A stretch of DNA of 64,000 nt from Henriciella sp. AS95 (GCF_038900055.1 NZ_JBBMQM010000001.1:496001-560000), one strand, 5' to 3'; positions 7,930 to 18,249 are shown, numbered from the stretch's first letter. Notes: generated by a model from the letters alone, not told the origin. Numbers and translations are program-made.

Positions 7930-8517
7930 TCAGCCGCCGCCACCCTTTTTGCCGCCGCCGCAGACATGACAGCCGCCGCCCTTATGCTTCTTGCCGCCGC
8001 CTCTGAAGCCGCCACGGAAAGTGAGCGAGGCTGCGGCATAAGACGTGGCGCTGGCCGATGAAGACGCGCTGGCATAGGCGAAACCGCCGCCACCGCCATA
8101 ATAGCCGCCATCGACACCGCTACCGACGCCGCCATTGAAGCCGGAAATATTGATCCGCATCCCGCGCTCCACCAGAACCGGTGGGCGTGATGTCACGACC
8201 GGGCGAGGGGTCGGACGTGTGTCGCCGCAGCATTCGCCGCCCGTCGTATAACGATTGACGTAGGTGCGTGTTTTCGATTCGTCGATATAGGTGCGGGTCG
8301 ATGTGCTTTGCGCTTTTTGAGGGAGCGGCGGGCACGACCAGGTGTCGGTCTCCGCATCAACGAGATAACAGCCTGGCTCGGGCGGTGTCAGCTCAGATGC
8401 TTTCAGTGGGCTCGGGCCCTTGTTGACCGGCCGATTCGCGTATCCATCTGCAACAGCTGGGGCTGCAAACAGGGCAAGAGATCCTGCGAGCGCGGCAAGT
8501 CTGTAGCATATTGGCAT
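7930..8517 (-). CDS. Secreted Gly/Ser/Cys-rich protein
   Basis: A 195-residue exported protein of unknown function. It opens with a Sec signal peptide (cleavage likely after FAAPAVA). The mature part has a proline-rich, Cys-containing segment (PPEPGCYLVDAETDTWSCPP), a GGECCGD motif, then long Gly-rich stretches, a run of alternating Ala/Ser (YASASSSASATSYAAAS), and a basic Gly tail with CHVC. The low complexity resembles surface or matrix proteins and metal-binding Gly/Cys tails, but I recognise no family. An AGGAGG-like site (CAGGAGGCGAATTGC) lies upstream of the ATG at 8517. Confidence 0.7.
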   Translation of the reverse strand: MPICYRLAALAGSLALFAAPAVADGYANRPVNKGPSPLKASELTPPEPGCYLVDAETDTWSCPPLPQKAQSTSTRTYIDESKTRTYVNRYTTGGECCGDTRPTPRPVVTSRPPVLVERGMRINISGFNGGVGSGVDGGYYGGGGGFAYASASSSASATSYAAASLTFRGGFRGGGKKHKGGGCHVCGGGKKGGGG

Positions 8518-8668
8518 GCAATTCGCCTCCTGAGCGAAAGATTCGGTCTGTTCTGGAGGGTTTCACGCAATCCAGAGGCCAGATGCCAGTAAACGCTGTG
8601 CAGGCGGCGTGTGCAAACAGGTTAACCTGAGAGGCGAAATTTTTCTTGCGGCGCGAACGCGCGGGGCA

Positions 8669-8854
8669 TCAGAAATCGTAAGTGATGCCTTTTCGTTCCC
8701 AGTCGCCAAAGCGGGTCGGTTCGCGATTTTTCGGACCACCCGATTCCTTTGCCCGTTCAGACTCAAGGGCTTTTTCGTGCTCCAGCTGCTGATCGCGCCG
8801 GGCGCGGGCTTCTTCTAGGGCGCGCTGGGCTTCGGGGGAGAGCGGCTTGGTCAT
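8669..8854 (-). CDS. Succinate dehydrogenase assembly factor 4 (DUF1674)
   Basis: A 61-residue protein ending in [27 protein letters not shown] sequence (split here: [12 protein letters not shown] then [11 protein letters not shown]), the hallmark of DUF1674/SdhAF4. In this family the C-terminal motif binds the flavoprotein subunit SdhA and protects or promotes its flavinylation before complex II assembles. The N-terminal half is a charged helix ([26 protein letters not shown]). The ATG at 8854 gives the usual length; longer upstream readings have no family similarity. The sdh genes themselves are not nearby. Confidence 0.85.
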   Translation of the reverse strand: MTKPLSPEAQRALEEARARRDQQLEHEKALESERAKESGGPKNREPTRFGDWERKGITYDF

Positions 8855-8966
8855 GATATTTCTGTCATCCAGTTCGCAGGTCACTGACATCTGCGTTAAC
8901 AAATTCCATATAGTCGATGGTATCAAATTAGACCCTGACGGCTGCCAATCAAGGAGTTCAAACCAA

Positions 8967-9872
8967 GTGGGAACCGCCAAGACATTCATCCTGCTCGCTG
9001 CCATGACCGCATTGTTCATGGCTGTCGGCTATCTCGTCGGCGGCGCTGTCGGGATGGCGATCGCTTTTGCCATCGCCCTCGTCATGAACATCTTCTCATA
9101 CTGGAACGCTGACAAGATCGTCCTGAAGATGCAGGGCGCACGGGAGATCACTGAGGAAGAGCGCTCTCCGGTGTTGCGCACCTTTGCCAGCGACACACGT
9201 GCCCTGGCCGAGCATGCCGGCCTGCCTGCCCCGAAAATCTACATCATCGACACCCCGCAGCCCAACGCGTTTGCGACCGGGCGAAACCCGCAAAACGCTG
9301 CCGTGGCCGCGACGACTGGCCTTCTTAATATGCTGACGCGCGAGGAAGTCTCAGGCGTGATGGCGCATGAGCTGGCCCATGTTCAGCACCGCGACACGCT
9401 AACCATGACAGTGACCGCAACCATTGCAGGTGCGATCGGCATGCTGGCGAACTTTGCGCTCTTCTTCGGCAATCGCGAGCGCGGCGGCATCATTACATCG
9501 ATTGCGATCATGATTTTCGCGCCGATGGCGGCCGGTCTGGTTCAGATGGCGATCAGCCGCTCGCGTGAATATGAAGCTGACCGACTGGGCGCAGAAATAT
9601 GCGGTAATCCGCAATGGCTGGCCTCGGCGCTGCAGAAAATTGACCGGGGCGCGCGCGCTGCGGTCAATCAGCGCGCGGAAGCCAATCCGGCTATGGCGCA
9701 TATGTACATCATCAATCCGCTGAACGGCCAGAAGGGCGATAGTCTCTTCTCGACGCACCCTTCGACGGCAAACCGTGTCGAGGCGTTGCGCAAGATGGCG
9801 GCGGACATGACCGCGCCCATGGATGATACGGCGAGCGCGACCAACCAGCGCGCGGCTGGCCCCTGGGGATGA
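8967..9872 (+). CDS. htpX: Membrane-bound zinc metalloprotease HtpX
   Basis: A 301-residue M48B peptidase. The N-terminus has two hydrophobic helices ([21 protein letters not shown] and the following segment). The zinc site is HELAH (His134, Glu135, His138), with the third ligand region [11 protein letters not shown] downstream; [15 protein letters not shown] is diagnostic for HtpX. It degrades misfolded inner-membrane proteins. The start is a GTG at 8967: AAGGAG at 8951-8956 is well placed for it and the protein begins with the usual MGTAKTF-like sequence, whereas upstream ATG readings lack family similarity. It overlaps rsmB by 4 nt (ATGA), so the two are probably translationally coupled. 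Confidence 0.93.
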   Translation: MGTAKTFILLAAMTALFMAVGYLVGGAVGMAIAFAIALVMNIFSYWNADKIVLKMQGAREITEEERSPVLRTFASDTRALAEHAGLPAPKIYIIDTPQPNAFATGRNPQNAAVAATTGLLNMLTREEVSGVMAHELAHVQHRDTLTMTVTATIAGAIGMLANFALFFGNRERGGIITSIAIMIFAPMAAGLVQMAISRSREYEADRLGAEICGNPQWLASALQKIDRGARAAVNQRAEANPAMAHMYIINPLNGQKGDSLFSTHPSTANRVEALRKMAADMTAPMDDTASATNQRAAGPWG

Positions 9873-11158
9873 GCGGCGCAAGATCCCGGCAGGCGGCTGC
9901 TGACCTTCTCATTGAAACTCTCGACAATCGCCGGACGCTCGACGAGGCGATGTCGACGTCGCAATTCTTCGAACGCCTTAGCGGGCCTGACAGAGGGTTC
10001 GCGCGGGCCATGGCGAGCGCTGCGCTTCGGCAGCTTGGGCGGATCGACAAGGGGCTTGCGCCCTTCCTGACGCGCTCACTTGATACTGCGACACCGCCAG
10101 CGCGCGCCTTGCTGCGTATCGGCGCGGCGCAGGCCTGGCTGATGGAGACGCCGCCGCATGCGGTGGTCAGCGAGACCGTCGACGCTGCCAAGAGCTGGGC
10201 GCGCGCGAAATCGGCGTCGGGCTTTCTCAATGCCGTGCTTCGCAAAGTGGTTTCGGACCGCTCGCATTTCGACAAGGCCCCGGTAATCGCGGTGTGGCCG
10301 GACTGGCTGACCGTCGCGATGATGACGAGCCTTGGCGTCGAAACGGCGGCGCGGATCGCAGAGGCGCAGCTCACCGAACCGGAACTGCACCTCACGCCGA
10401 AACAGCCCGCAGACGCAGACGCGCTCGCCGCAAGCCTGGAGGGCCGGGTGATCGGGCCAGGAAGCGTCTCGGTACCGACCGGCAAGATCGCCGAAATGGA
10501 GGGCTTTGAAGGCGGTGACTGGTGGGTGCAGGATGTTGCGGCGGCGCTGCCGGCAAGATTGCTTGGCGCGCAGGCTGGAGATCGGGTGTTCGATCTTTGC
10601 GCCGCGCCCGGCGGCAAGACAATGCAACTGGCGGCGACCGGCGCAGACGTGGTCGCGCTGGACCGATCGGCCTCCCGCCTGGAGCGGGTGAAGGACAACC
10701 TTGCCAGGACTGGGCTTGGCGAAAAAGTCGAGATTATCGCCGCCAAGCTCGAAGACTGGACGCCATCGGCGCCGGCCGACCGGATCCTGCTCGATGCGCC
10801 ATGTTCGGCCCTTGGCACGCTGCGCCGCCACCCGGAAGGCGCATGGATCAAGTCGCCTGATGATATTGCGCGCTTTCCTGAGGTGCAGGCGCGGCTGTTG
10901 GAGGCATCGTCGAAAATGCTCAAGCCGGGCGGGACGCTTATCTATTGCGTCTGCACGCCGCTTGCCAGCGAGGGGGCCGACGTCATCGAGCGTGTTCTGG
11001 CCTCTGGCGATCTGGTGCGGAGCCCGATCCGCCGGGAAGAAGCCGGGGACTTTGCCGCTGGCGTGACAGAGGCGGGCGATGTGCTGACCCTGCCGAACGG
11101 CGAATACGGGCATGATTTCTTCTTCATATCCCGTCTGACGCGAAATAAGACAGCTTAA
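9869..11158 (+). CDS. rsmB: 16S rRNA m5C967 methyltransferase RsmB
   Basis: A 429-residue RNA methyltransferase. The N-terminal ~140 residues form the NusB-like RNA-binding domain, beginning [22 protein letters not shown]. The Rossmann domain carries the SAM motif [16 protein letters not shown], and the two active-site cysteines are in [15 protein letters not shown] and [14 protein letters not shown]. RsmB methylates C967 of 16S rRNA using S-adenosylmethionine. It begins inside the htpX stop codon and is followed by a 107-nt gap. The htpX-rsmB pairing and the downstream rpe/heparinase/purH context are common in alphaproteobacteria. Confidence 0.92.
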   Translation: MSGARSRQAAADLLIETLDNRRTLDEAMSTSQFFERLSGPDRGFARAMASAALRQLGRIDKGLAPFLTRSLDTATPPARALLRIGAAQAWLMETPPHAVVSETVDAAKSWARAKSASGFLNAVLRKVVSDRSHFDKAPVIAVWPDWLTVAMMTSLGVETAARIAEAQLTEPELHLTPKQPADADALAASLEGRVIGPGSVSVPTGKIAEMEGFEGGDWWVQDVAAALPARLLGAQAGDRVFDLCAAPGGKTMQLAATGADVVALDRSASRLERVKDNLARTGLGEKVEIIAAKLEDWTPSAPADRILLDAPCSALGTLRRHPEGAWIKSPDDIARFPEVQARLLEASSKMLKPGGTLIYCVCTPLASEGADVIERVLASGDLVRSPIRREEAGDFAAGVTEAGDVLTLPNGEYGHDFFFISRLTRNKTA

Positions 11159-11265
11159 GCCCTTCAATACCGACAAATCGCCACAATATTGCCTGCGCGA
11201 ATTCATATCAGGTTCAGCGTTCCAATCGGATAATGAGCCGGTTGAATGTGCAAAGGAGCACCAAA

Positions 11266-11760
11266 ATGACAACTGAGACCAATACCGTTCAAACGCCGAG
11301 CAAGATGATGGCCGGCGCTTTCGCTGCCCTGACGCTCGCGCTTGCGGGTTGCGCCAGTGGCTATGGTGCCAACACGGTGAGCCCGAACGCTGTCGGCTAT
11401 CAGACCCAGGTTCGCTCTGGCACGGTGACGACCTATCGCGAAGTGCAGATCAAGCCGGACCAGTCCTGGCTGGGCACGGCGACTGGCGCAGTCCTTGGCG
11501 GCCTTGCCGGTTCTGAGCTTGGCGGTGGCGACAAGGCCCAGACCGCTGGCGCTGTTGGCGGCGCCGTCCTCGGCGGCGTGGCGGGTAACGAAGCTGGCAA
11601 GGCGATGAACACGCGCCGCGGCTTTGCCTACACGGTCCGCTTCGACAATGGCGAAGTCGCCGAAATCATTCAGGGTGGAGACATCTTCATCCAGCCCGGC
11701 ACCCGCGTGAACGTCACTTATGGTGACAAGGTTCGCGTCGTCCCGCTCAGCGCCTACTGA
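11266..11760 (+). CDS. Glycine-zipper outer-membrane lipoprotein (17 kDa antigen/SlyB-like)
   Basis: A 164-residue lipoprotein. The lipobox is LALAGC after an N-region that is unusually long if the ATG at 11266 is used (preceded by AAAGGAGC); the second in-frame start at MMAGAFAALTLALAGC would give a textbook signal. The middle contains a glycine-zipper hairpin (LGTATGAVLGGLAGSELGGGD, AVGGAVLGGVAGNEAGK; each below is a putative membrane-inserting repeat), followed by a soluble domain with FDNGEVAEIIQGGDIFIQPGTRV. This matches the 17 kDa surface-antigen/SlyB group, which helps outer-membrane integrity. It is monocistronic. Confidence 0.82.
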   Translation: MTTETNTVQTPSKMMAGAFAALTLALAGCASGYGANTVSPNAVGYQTQVRSGTVTTYREVQIKPDQSWLGTATGAVLGGLAGSELGGGDKAQTAGAVGGAVLGGVAGNEAGKAMNTRRGFAYTVRFDNGEVAEIIQGGDIFIQPGTRVNVTYGDKVRVVPLSAY

Positions 11761-11847
11761 TTTTATCACGCAGCGCGCTGTTGTCGCGTGATGTAGATTG
11801 CCGCCGTCAGCCTTGTGCTGGCGGCGGTTTCGTCTTAGGCGGTAGCC

Positions 11848-12504
11848 ATGTCTGACGTCCTGATTTCACCTTCGATCCTGTCTGCCGATTTCGCAAAACT
11901 CGGCGAGGAAATCCGCGCTATCGATGAAGCCGGAGCCGACATGATCCATGTCGATGTGATGGATGGCCATTTCGTGCCGAACCTGACTTTTGGTCCGCCG
12001 GTCATCGAGAAGCTTCGTCCGCACAGCGACAAACCTTTCGACGTTCATCTGATGATCGCGCCAGTTGACCTGTTCATCGACGCGTTTGCCAAGGCAGGGG
12101 CGAATATCCTGACCGTGCACCCTGAAGCCGGCCCGCACATTCACCGCACGCTGCAGGCGATCCGCGCCGCAGGCATGAAGCCGGGCGTCGCCATCAATCC
12201 GGGTACGCCCGCCAATGTGGTGGACCCGATCATCGATGACATTGACGAGATTCTGGTGATGTCGGTGAACCCCGGCTTTGGCGGCCAGAGCTTCATCGAA
12301 AGCCAGCTGCGGAAGATCGAGATTTTCCGCAAGAAAATTGATGAAACAGGCCGCGATATCATCCTCGAAGTGGATGGTGGACTGAACCCTGAGACCGCTC
12401 CGAGGGCTATCTCTGCAGGGGTGAATGCAATCGTGGCGGGTTCTGCGGTGTTCAAGGGCGGCCCAAGCCAGTATGCTGCCAATATTGCGGCTCTTCGGGG
12501 CTGA
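11848..12504 (+). CDS. rpe: Ribulose-phosphate 3-epimerase
   Basis: A 218-residue TIM-barrel enzyme interconverting ribulose 5-phosphate and xylulose 5-phosphate in the pentose phosphate or Calvin pathway. Family motifs are in order: [15 protein letters not shown], the metal-site strand [28 protein letters not shown], and the catalytic-aspartate loop [13 protein letters not shown] followed by [15 protein letters not shown]. The length and all metal ligands are normal. It lies 31 nt upstream of the heparinase-like gene on the same strand and may share its transcript. Confidence 0.95.
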   Translation: MSDVLISPSILSADFAKLGEEIRAIDEAGADMIHVDVMDGHFVPNLTFGPPVIEKLRPHSDKPFDVHLMIAPVDLFIDAFAKAGANILTVHPEAGPHIHRTLQAIRAAGMKPGVAINPGTPANVVDPIIDDIDEILVMSVNPGFGGQSFIESQLRKIEIFRKKIDETGRDIILEVDGGLNPETAPRAISAGVNAIVAGSAVFKGGPSQYAANIAALRG

Positions 12505-12535
12505 GTAGCCAAGCAGGCCCAGCAACAGACAAGCC

Positions 12536-14263
12536 ATGACAGTAGAGTTTGCAAAATCTGTCCCTGCCATGCGCCGTTCGCCTGAAGAGGACGCCGAGCT
12601 GTGGGCACGGCTGACCGGCCGAAGCGGCGAAGAGTCGACGGCAAGTCCCATTCACCGTTTGAAGATTGCCGGAGCCGCGCCTGATGGTTTCGGTGTTTAT
12701 CCGCGTGCGATTTCCCCGGCGGACGATATGCGCGGCGAAAGCCTGATGCGCGATGTGTGGCGGATCGGGATGGACAAGCTGGCGCTGGATGGTGGCCGCG
12801 CGCCCTGGTCCGGCCAGCTGCCGTCAAAGCATTTTGCCGACCGCCTGCATCGCTTCGACTGGCTGCCGGATGTCTTCACACAGGGCGAAGCCGGCGGTGA
12901 CCGCGCCCGCTTCCTGGTTGATGACTGGATCGAGAATTTTGGCCGGTTTCATGGTTTCGCCTGGCGCGCGGGTTGCGCAGCCGATCGCATCTGGAACTGG
13001 ATGATCTGTGGCCCGGCCCTCTTCGAGGTGGGTGAAGAAGAGGTCATCCATAGCCGCCTCGACGCGCTCGGCCGTCAGATACGACACGTTGAATCCCTAC
13101 ATGATGACTGCACCGAGCCTGCCGCCCGCTGGCGGATATCCGTGGTGCTGGTGCTCAATGCCCTCTGTCTGAAGCGCGGCAAGGGGCTCAGCGAGGCCCT
13201 GACGCGGCTGGAAAACGAGTGCACGGCGCAGATTCTGCCGGATGGCGGACATGTGACGCGTGCGCCGGCCCGTGGGTTGAGATCGATGCTGGAGCTGTGC
13301 GTGCTACGCGATGTGATCCAGCGATCAGAACGGACCGTCCCGCCCTTTATCCAGAGCTGGATTGAGCGTCTCGGCGGCATGGTCGGGTTTTTCCGGGCGG
13401 GCGATGGGGCCCTGCCGCCTTTCAATGACGGGCACGAAAGCCTGCCGGAGATCGTCGATGCGGCGATCGCGCAGCTTGGGGCGTCGCCGCGGCGGTTCAC
13501 GGTCGCGCCAAAATCTGGGTTCCACAAGCTGGTCAAAGGCGCGACGAGCCTGTTGCTGGATGCGGGAAGCGCGCCTGAACAGCCCTTTGGAGACCGCGCG
13601 CATGCCGGTGCGCTCGGCTTTGAGTTGCATGACGGGGCGGCCCGGCTGGTCACCTCGTGCGCGTTCAGCCCGGAGATCGATATTGACTGGCAGGCGGCGG
13701 TGCGGCGCACCAGTGCGCACTCGACCTTGATCCTTGCTAGCGAAGATTCGGCCCCTTTTGTTCGAAATGATGAAACCGGCCTCACCTTTCCGGACGGGCC
13801 GGAAGGCATCTCGGCCAAGCGTCTGGAAGAAGCTGAAGAGATATGGCTCGACGCCCAGCATGGCGGCTACAAGAAGCAGTTTGGCCTGCTACACCGTCGC
13901 CGCCTGTTCATGTCGGGAGATGGACGCCGCCTGGCCGGAGAAGACTCGCTGGCACGCCCGGTTTCGCAGGGGCCTGCCAATGATGCGCGCACAATCGCCT
14001 ATACGGTGCGGTTTCACCTGCACCCGACCGTGACGGTCATGATGGGCGACAATTCCATTCGACTTGAAGCTGAAACCGGGGCAGTGTGGCGTTTCAAGAC
14101 AAGCCATGAGGCGGCTCGTCTGGAGAAAAGTTTTTACCTCGGGCGTGGCGTGATCGAAAAAACCTCCCAGATTGTCCTCAGCGGCCGTGCACAGGCCGAT
14201 AGTGACGGCTCCAGTCCGCCAAATTGTGTCCGTTGGGCCTTTCTGAAGGGCCGTTCTGCATGA
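12536..14263 (+). CDS. Heparinase II/III family protein
   Basis: A 575-residue protein. The first ~300 residues form an alpha-helical toroid-like region (W/R-rich, e.g. HRFDWLPDVF, FHGFAWRAGCAADRIWNWM), and the C-terminal half is the beta-sandwich of heparinase II/III (e.g. LVTSCAFSPEIDIDWQAA, ARTIAYTVRFHLHPTVTVM). Heparinases are polysaccharide lyases, but this cytoplasmic-looking subgroup, with no signal peptide and conserved next to rpe/rsmB/purH in alphaproteobacteria, has no settled substrate. The stop codon overlaps the start of the following dehydratase gene (ATGA), consistent with a shared surface-polysaccharide role. Confidence 0.85.
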   Translation: MTVEFAKSVPAMRRSPEEDAELWARLTGRSGEESTASPIHRLKIAGAAPDGFGVYPRAISPADDMRGESLMRDVWRIGMDKLALDGGRAPWSGQLPSKHFADRLHRFDWLPDVFTQGEAGGDRARFLVDDWIENFGRFHGFAWRAGCAADRIWNWMICGPALFEVGEEEVIHSRLDALGRQIRHVESLHDDCTEPAARWRISVVLVLNALCLKRGKGLSEALTRLENECTAQILPDGGHVTRAPARGLRSMLELCVLRDVIQRSERTVPPFIQSWIERLGGMVGFFRAGDGALPPFNDGHESLPEIVDAAIAQLGASPRRFTVAPKSGFHKLVKGATSLLLDAGSAPEQPFGDRAHAGALGFELHDGAARLVTSCAFSPEIDIDWQAAVRRTSAHSTLILASEDSAPFVRNDETGLTFPDGPEGISAKRLEEAEEIWLDAQHGGYKKQFGLLHRRRLFMSGDGRRLAGEDSLARPVSQGPANDARTIAYTVRFHLHPTVTVMMGDNSIRLEAETGAVWRFKTSHEAARLEKSFYLGRGVIEKTSQIVLSGRAQADSDGSSPPNCVRWAFLKGRSA

Positions 14264-16137
14264 CGCCGCGCGACGAAGCCCGCCGCGCCATGGCGATGAC
14301 CCTCGGTTTTGATACCGTGGCGGCAGCGATTGCGATGGCCATCGCGGTGATATCAAGATGGCTTTCGACTGGCGGCGCGCCGCCCGATGCCGTCCAGGCA
14401 GTCGCCATGGCGACGTCGACCTTTGCCCTTGTTGGCCTTGCATCCTTCTATCTTTTGCGCGTGCATCGCCAGGTCTGGCGCCATGCAGGCTGGACCGATG
14501 CGATCAAGATCATTCAGGCGGTCGGCCTTGCGACGCTGATGTTCCTGCCGGTCATGTTCCTCTGGAACCGGCTGATCGGATTTCCGCGCAGCGCGATTCT
14601 CATCGCAGATATTATCTGGCTCGCCATCATCTTTCTTGGCCGCATGATCGCCCTCGGGCGGTCGACGCGCCGGCCATTCCAGATTTTCTTCTCTCGCCTG
14701 CAGCGTGATGCGCCGATGACGCTGCTGATCTGTAAAGCGATCGAGGCTCCGGCTGTGTTGCGGGCGCTGAATCAGGACCAGGCGGGTGCCAAGGTGCGGG
14801 TTCTTGGTCTGCTTGAGCCAGACGGCGCCGAGTTTGGCCGCGCGATCCGGGGGGTTCCGGTCATGGGCGGCCTCGATGATCTCGGCAAGGTTCTGGATCT
14901 GCTGGCGGTGCGCTATGGCAAGACACCGCTCGTTGCCGTTTCCGGGTCGGCGCGTGAGCGCCAGTACATGACGCAAATCCTTGAAGAGGCAGCAAACCGC
15001 AAAACCGAGGTCATGACACTTGATGCGGGCGGAGATGGTGGCTCGATGCTGCCGGTCCGGCCAGCAGACCTTTTAAAACGCCGCGAGCGCATTCTGGACA
15101 ACCGCCCCGTGGCCGACCTCATCGAAGGCTCGCGCGTGCTGGTGACAGGCGGTGGCGGAACGATCGGGTCAGAGCTGGCGCGCCAGTGTGCGGCCATGAA
15201 CCCGGACTCTCTGACTCTATTCGATGCCTCGGAGTACAATCTTTACGAGGCCGACCTCGCGCTTCGCGGAGAATTTCCGAATGTGCGCATCAATTCCGAA
15301 CTGGGGGATGTGCGCGACGAGATCCGCGTCGGCCGTGCGATCAAGGAGGCCGATCCAGACGTCATCATCCATGCGGCCGCGCTGAAACATGTGCCGCTGA
15401 TGGAGCACAATGTCTGCGAAGCAATCCTCACCAATGTCGGGGGCGCTGTGAAGACCGCCCGCGCCGCCATTGAGAACGACGTTGCCAAAATGGTGTTCGT
15501 TTCAACCGACAAGGCTGTGCACCCCGACAATGTCATGGGAGCCACCAAGCGTCTGGCCGAGATTGCGATGACCCGCCAGGCGCGTTCGTCAAATCTCGCC
15601 GTGTCGATGGTGCGGTTCGGCAATGTTCTTGGTTCGTCGGGCTCGGTCGTTCCGCTGTTCGAGCGGCAGATCTCGCAAGGCGGCCCGGTTACGCTGACCC
15701 ACCCGGATGTGACCCGCTATTTCATGACCGTCGAGGAAGCCTCGGCGCTCGTCTTGCAGTCGACGACCCATAATGGCGCGCCCGGCACCTCGTCACTTTA
15801 CGTGCTGGATATGGGCGAACCGATCCAGATCAAGGCACTCGCCGAAGCAATGATCCGCCTGAAGGGGCTGGTGCCCGGCCGTGATATCGAGATCAGGACG
15901 ACCGGTCTTCGCCCGGGCGAGAAGATGCATGAAATGCTGACTTACAATCATGAGGAAGTGCATTCCATCGATATTGAAGGCATCTACAAGGTCGCGTCCG
16001 AACATGTGATCGCCAATGATTTTGATGAGCAGCTCGACGAGCTCTTGGAACATGCCCGCCAGCGTCGCCGCGACGAGGCAATCCTGGCGCTGTCGCGTCT
16101 CGTTCCCGAGTACAAGCCCAAACACCTGCGCGACTGA
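14260..16137 (+). CDS. FlaA1/CapD-type membrane nucleotide-sugar 4,6-dehydratase
   Basis: A 625-residue protein with four N-terminal transmembrane helices, a linker Rossmann domain, and a C-terminal SDR dehydratase domain. The coenzyme motif VTGGGGTIGSELARQ is near residue 295, followed by AALKHVPLMEHN and the STDKAVHPDNVMGATKR active-site region. Members such as WbpM and CapD convert UDP-GlcNAc to 4-keto-6-deoxy sugars for O-antigen, capsule or glycan synthesis. The 4-nt overlap with the heparinase-like gene favours ATG 14260 over the upstream start. Its insertion before purH suggests a local addition to the conserved heparinase-purH neighbourhood. Confidence 0.9.
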   Translation: MTPRDEARRAMAMTLGFDTVAAAIAMAIAVISRWLSTGGAPPDAVQAVAMATSTFALVGLASFYLLRVHRQVWRHAGWTDAIKIIQAVGLATLMFLPVMFLWNRLIGFPRSAILIADIIWLAIIFLGRMIALGRSTRRPFQIFFSRLQRDAPMTLLICKAIEAPAVLRALNQDQAGAKVRVLGLLEPDGAEFGRAIRGVPVMGGLDDLGKVLDLLAVRYGKTPLVAVSGSARERQYMTQILEEAANRKTEVMTLDAGGDGGSMLPVRPADLLKRRERILDNRPVADLIEGSRVLVTGGGGTIGSELARQCAAMNPDSLTLFDASEYNLYEADLALRGEFPNVRINSELGDVRDEIRVGRAIKEADPDVIIHAAALKHVPLMEHNVCEAILTNVGGAVKTARAAIENDVAKMVFVSTDKAVHPDNVMGATKRLAEIAMTRQARSSNLAVSMVRFGNVLGSSGSVVPLFERQISQGGPVTLTHPDVTRYFMTVEEASALVLQSTTHNGAPGTSSLYVLDMGEPIQIKALAEAMIRLKGLVPGRDIEIRTTGLRPGEKMHEMLTYNHEEVHSIDIEGIYKVASEHVIANDFDEQLDELLEHARQRRRDEAILALSRLVPEYKPKHLRD

Positions 16138-16215
16138 GACAGACTGATCGGTTGACCTTGTTACGGTGCGTGCTACGGCAGCGCCTGACCTGCCCTTTCC
16201 GGAGATTGCCTGCCC

Positions 16216-17802
16216 ATGTCCGAGCGTTTCAAGATTCGCCGCGCACTTCTGTCTGTGTCCGACAAGGAGGGGCTGGAGAAACTGGCGCAGCGGCTCGCCT
16301 CCCACGGTGTTGAACTGATCTCTACAGGCGGGACATCCAAAGCGCTCAACGCGGCCGGCCTTGAGGTTCGCGATGTCGCGGACCTGACGGGCTTTCCGGA
16401 GATGATGGACGGGCGGGTGAAGACGCTGCATCCGGCGGTTCATGGCGGACTGCTCTATCGCCGCGACCTCGACACGCACATCAAGGATGCCGAAACCCAT
16501 GGCATCGTCCCGATCGATCTTGTCTACATCAATCTCTACCCTTTCGAAGCGACCGTCGCTTCCGGGGCCGATTTCGACACCTGTATCGAGAATATCGACA
16601 TTGGCGGGCCGGCCATGTTGCGGGCTGCCGCGAAGAATGGCGACTCGGTCGCTGTCTGCACAGACGCTGATGACCTGTCGGCAGCGCTTGCCGAAATGGA
16701 TGCCAATGAGGGCGAAGTGAGCCGCGATTTCAGCCGCAAGCTGGCGGCCAAGACGTATGCGCGCACGGCGGCTTATGATGCCGCGATATCCGGCTGGTAC
16801 GCTGCCCAGCTCGAAGAAGATGCGCCAGACTGGGCGGCTTTTGGGGGCACGCTCGCGCAGAGCCTTCGCTATGGCGAAAACCCGCATCAGGCGGCCGCTT
16901 TCTACAAGACAGGCGAGCGGCGCCCCGGCGTCTCCAATGCACGGCAGGTGCAGGGCAAGGAATTGTCCTACAACAATATCAACGACACCGATGCGGCCTA
17001 TGAACTGATCGGTGAGCTTGGCGACGAGACGCCCGCCGTCGCGATCATCAAGCACGCCAATCCATGCGGTGTTGCCCTGGGAGAGACGGCGATCGAGGCC
17101 TATCAGGCCGCGCTGTCCTGCGATTCGACGTCGGCGTTTGGCGGTATCGTGGCGCTCAACCGCATGCTGGATGCGGAAACGGCCGAGGAGATCACCAAGA
17201 TTTTTACCGAAGTCGTCATCGCGCCCGGCGCGGATGAAGGCGCGCTTTCCGTGTTCGCGAAAAAGAAAAATCTCCGTCTCTTGCTCACCAATGGTCTTCC
17301 GGACCCGGTTGCGCGCGGCAAGGTCGTGAAGTCGGTTGCTGGCGGTCTGTTGGTTCAGGATCGCGACTTTGGCCGCATCGAGGCGGATGATCTGCGAATT
17401 GCGACCGACAAAGCGCCGAGCGAGCAAGAGCTGAAGGACCTCATCTTCGCCTGGCGTGTGGCCAAGCACGTCAAGTCCAACACCATCGTTTATGCCAAGG
17501 ATCAGGCGACTGTGGGCATTGGCGCGGGCCAGATGAGCCGGATCGATTCAGCGCGCATCGCTGCGCGAAAGGCTGAAGATGCCGCAGAAACAGCTGGCTG
17601 GGACGAACCGAAGACGAAGGGCTGCGTCGCCGCGTCGGATGCGTTCTTCCCGTTTCCGGATGGCCTGCTGCAAGCTGCGTCAGCAGGGGCCACAGCGGTC
17701 ATTCAGCCGGGTGGATCCATCCGGGATGACGAGGTCATCAAAGCGGCGAATGAGGCCGGAATCGCGATGGTCCTGACCGGCATGCGGCACTTCAGGCACT
17801 AA
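16216..17802 (+). CDS. purH: Bifunctional AICAR transformylase/IMP cyclohydrolase
   Basis: A 528-residue enzyme for the last two steps of IMP synthesis in the cytoplasm. The N-terminal cyclohydrolase domain has [25 protein letters not shown], and [18 protein letters not shown]. The C-terminal transformylase has [13 protein letters not shown], the catalytic KHANPCG, and [11 protein letters not shown] close to the end. Length and motifs are normal. The ATG lies 78 nt after the dehydratase gene, with a weak GGAGA upstream. The following ybgC gene starts 3 nt after the stop, so purH probably leads into the Tol-Pal cluster transcript. Confidence 0.95.
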   Translation: MSERFKIRRALLSVSDKEGLEKLAQRLASHGVELISTGGTSKALNAAGLEVRDVADLTGFPEMMDGRVKTLHPAVHGGLLYRRDLDTHIKDAETHGIVPIDLVYINLYPFEATVASGADFDTCIENIDIGGPAMLRAAAKNGDSVAVCTDADDLSAALAEMDANEGEVSRDFSRKLAAKTYARTAAYDAAISGWYAAQLEEDAPDWAAFGGTLAQSLRYGENPHQAAAFYKTGERRPGVSNARQVQGKELSYNNINDTDAAYELIGELGDETPAVAIIKHANPCGVALGETAIEAYQAALSCDSTSAFGGIVALNRMLDAETAEEITKIFTEVVIAPGADEGALSVFAKKKNLRLLLTNGLPDPVARGKVVKSVAGGLLVQDRDFGRIEADDLRIATDKAPSEQELKDLIFAWRVAKHVKSNTIVYAKDQATVGIGAGQMSRIDSARIAARKAEDAAETAGWDEPKTKGCVAASDAFFPFPDGLLQAASAGATAVIQPGGSIRDDEVIKAANEAGIAMVLTGMRHFRH

Positions 17803-17805
17803 TCC

Positions 17806-18249
17806 ATGGACAAGTCTGCGGGAAAGATCGACGAGCAGAACCAGCACTGGCTGCAGGTTCGTGTCTATTATGAAGACACCGATTTTACCGGCATGGTCTA
17901 TCATGCGAACTATCTGCGCTTTTTCGAACGCGGGCGATCTGATTTCCTGCGCGATGCGGGCGTTTCACATCAGTCGCTGCTGAATCGGCCCGATCCGGCG
18001 GCATTTACGCTGACCAATGTGAATGTCGATTTCAAAAAGGCTGCCCGGGTTGATGACCTTCTCGATATCCGTTCACGCTACATTGGCGTAGAGGGCGCTC
18101 GCATTGTGTTTCAGCAAACGGCGTTTCGCGGCGAAGACATCGTGGCTGAGGCCGAAATCACCGCTGTCATGATCCATGCAGACGGGCGCCCCCGCCGGCC
18201 CGTCCCGGAAATGGTGGAGCAATTGAAGACCTTTATCTTCAAGGGCTGA
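17806..18249 (+). CDS. ybgC: Tol-Pal-associated acyl-CoA thioesterase YbgC
   Basis: A 147-residue hotdog-fold thioesterase. VRVYYEDTDFTGMVYHANYLRFFERGR contains the catalytic aspartate/tyrosine-histidine pattern (split: VRVYYEDTDFTGMVYHANYL, then RFFERGR) at residues ~17-43, and NVDFKKAARVDDLLDI follows. YbgC hydrolyses short acyl-CoA or acyl-carrier substrates at the inner membrane and is nearly always the first gene of the Tol-Pal operon. It is 3 nt downstream of purH and 183 nt upstream of tolQ; that gap may hold a separate promoter. Confidence 0.92.
   Translation: MDKSAGKIDEQNQHWLQVRVYYEDTDFTGMVYHANYLRFFERGRSDFLRDAGVSHQSLLNRPDPAAFTLTNVNVDFKKAARVDDLLDIRSRYIGVEGARIVFQQTAFRGEDIVAEAEITAVMIHADGRPRRPVPEMVEQLKTFIFKG

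Noticed and set aside
15793..17469. 558-codon minus-strand open frame across the dehydratase and purH
   Set aside because: It spans two well-supported plus-strand genes, is His/Arg-rich as antisense frames are, and has no domain.
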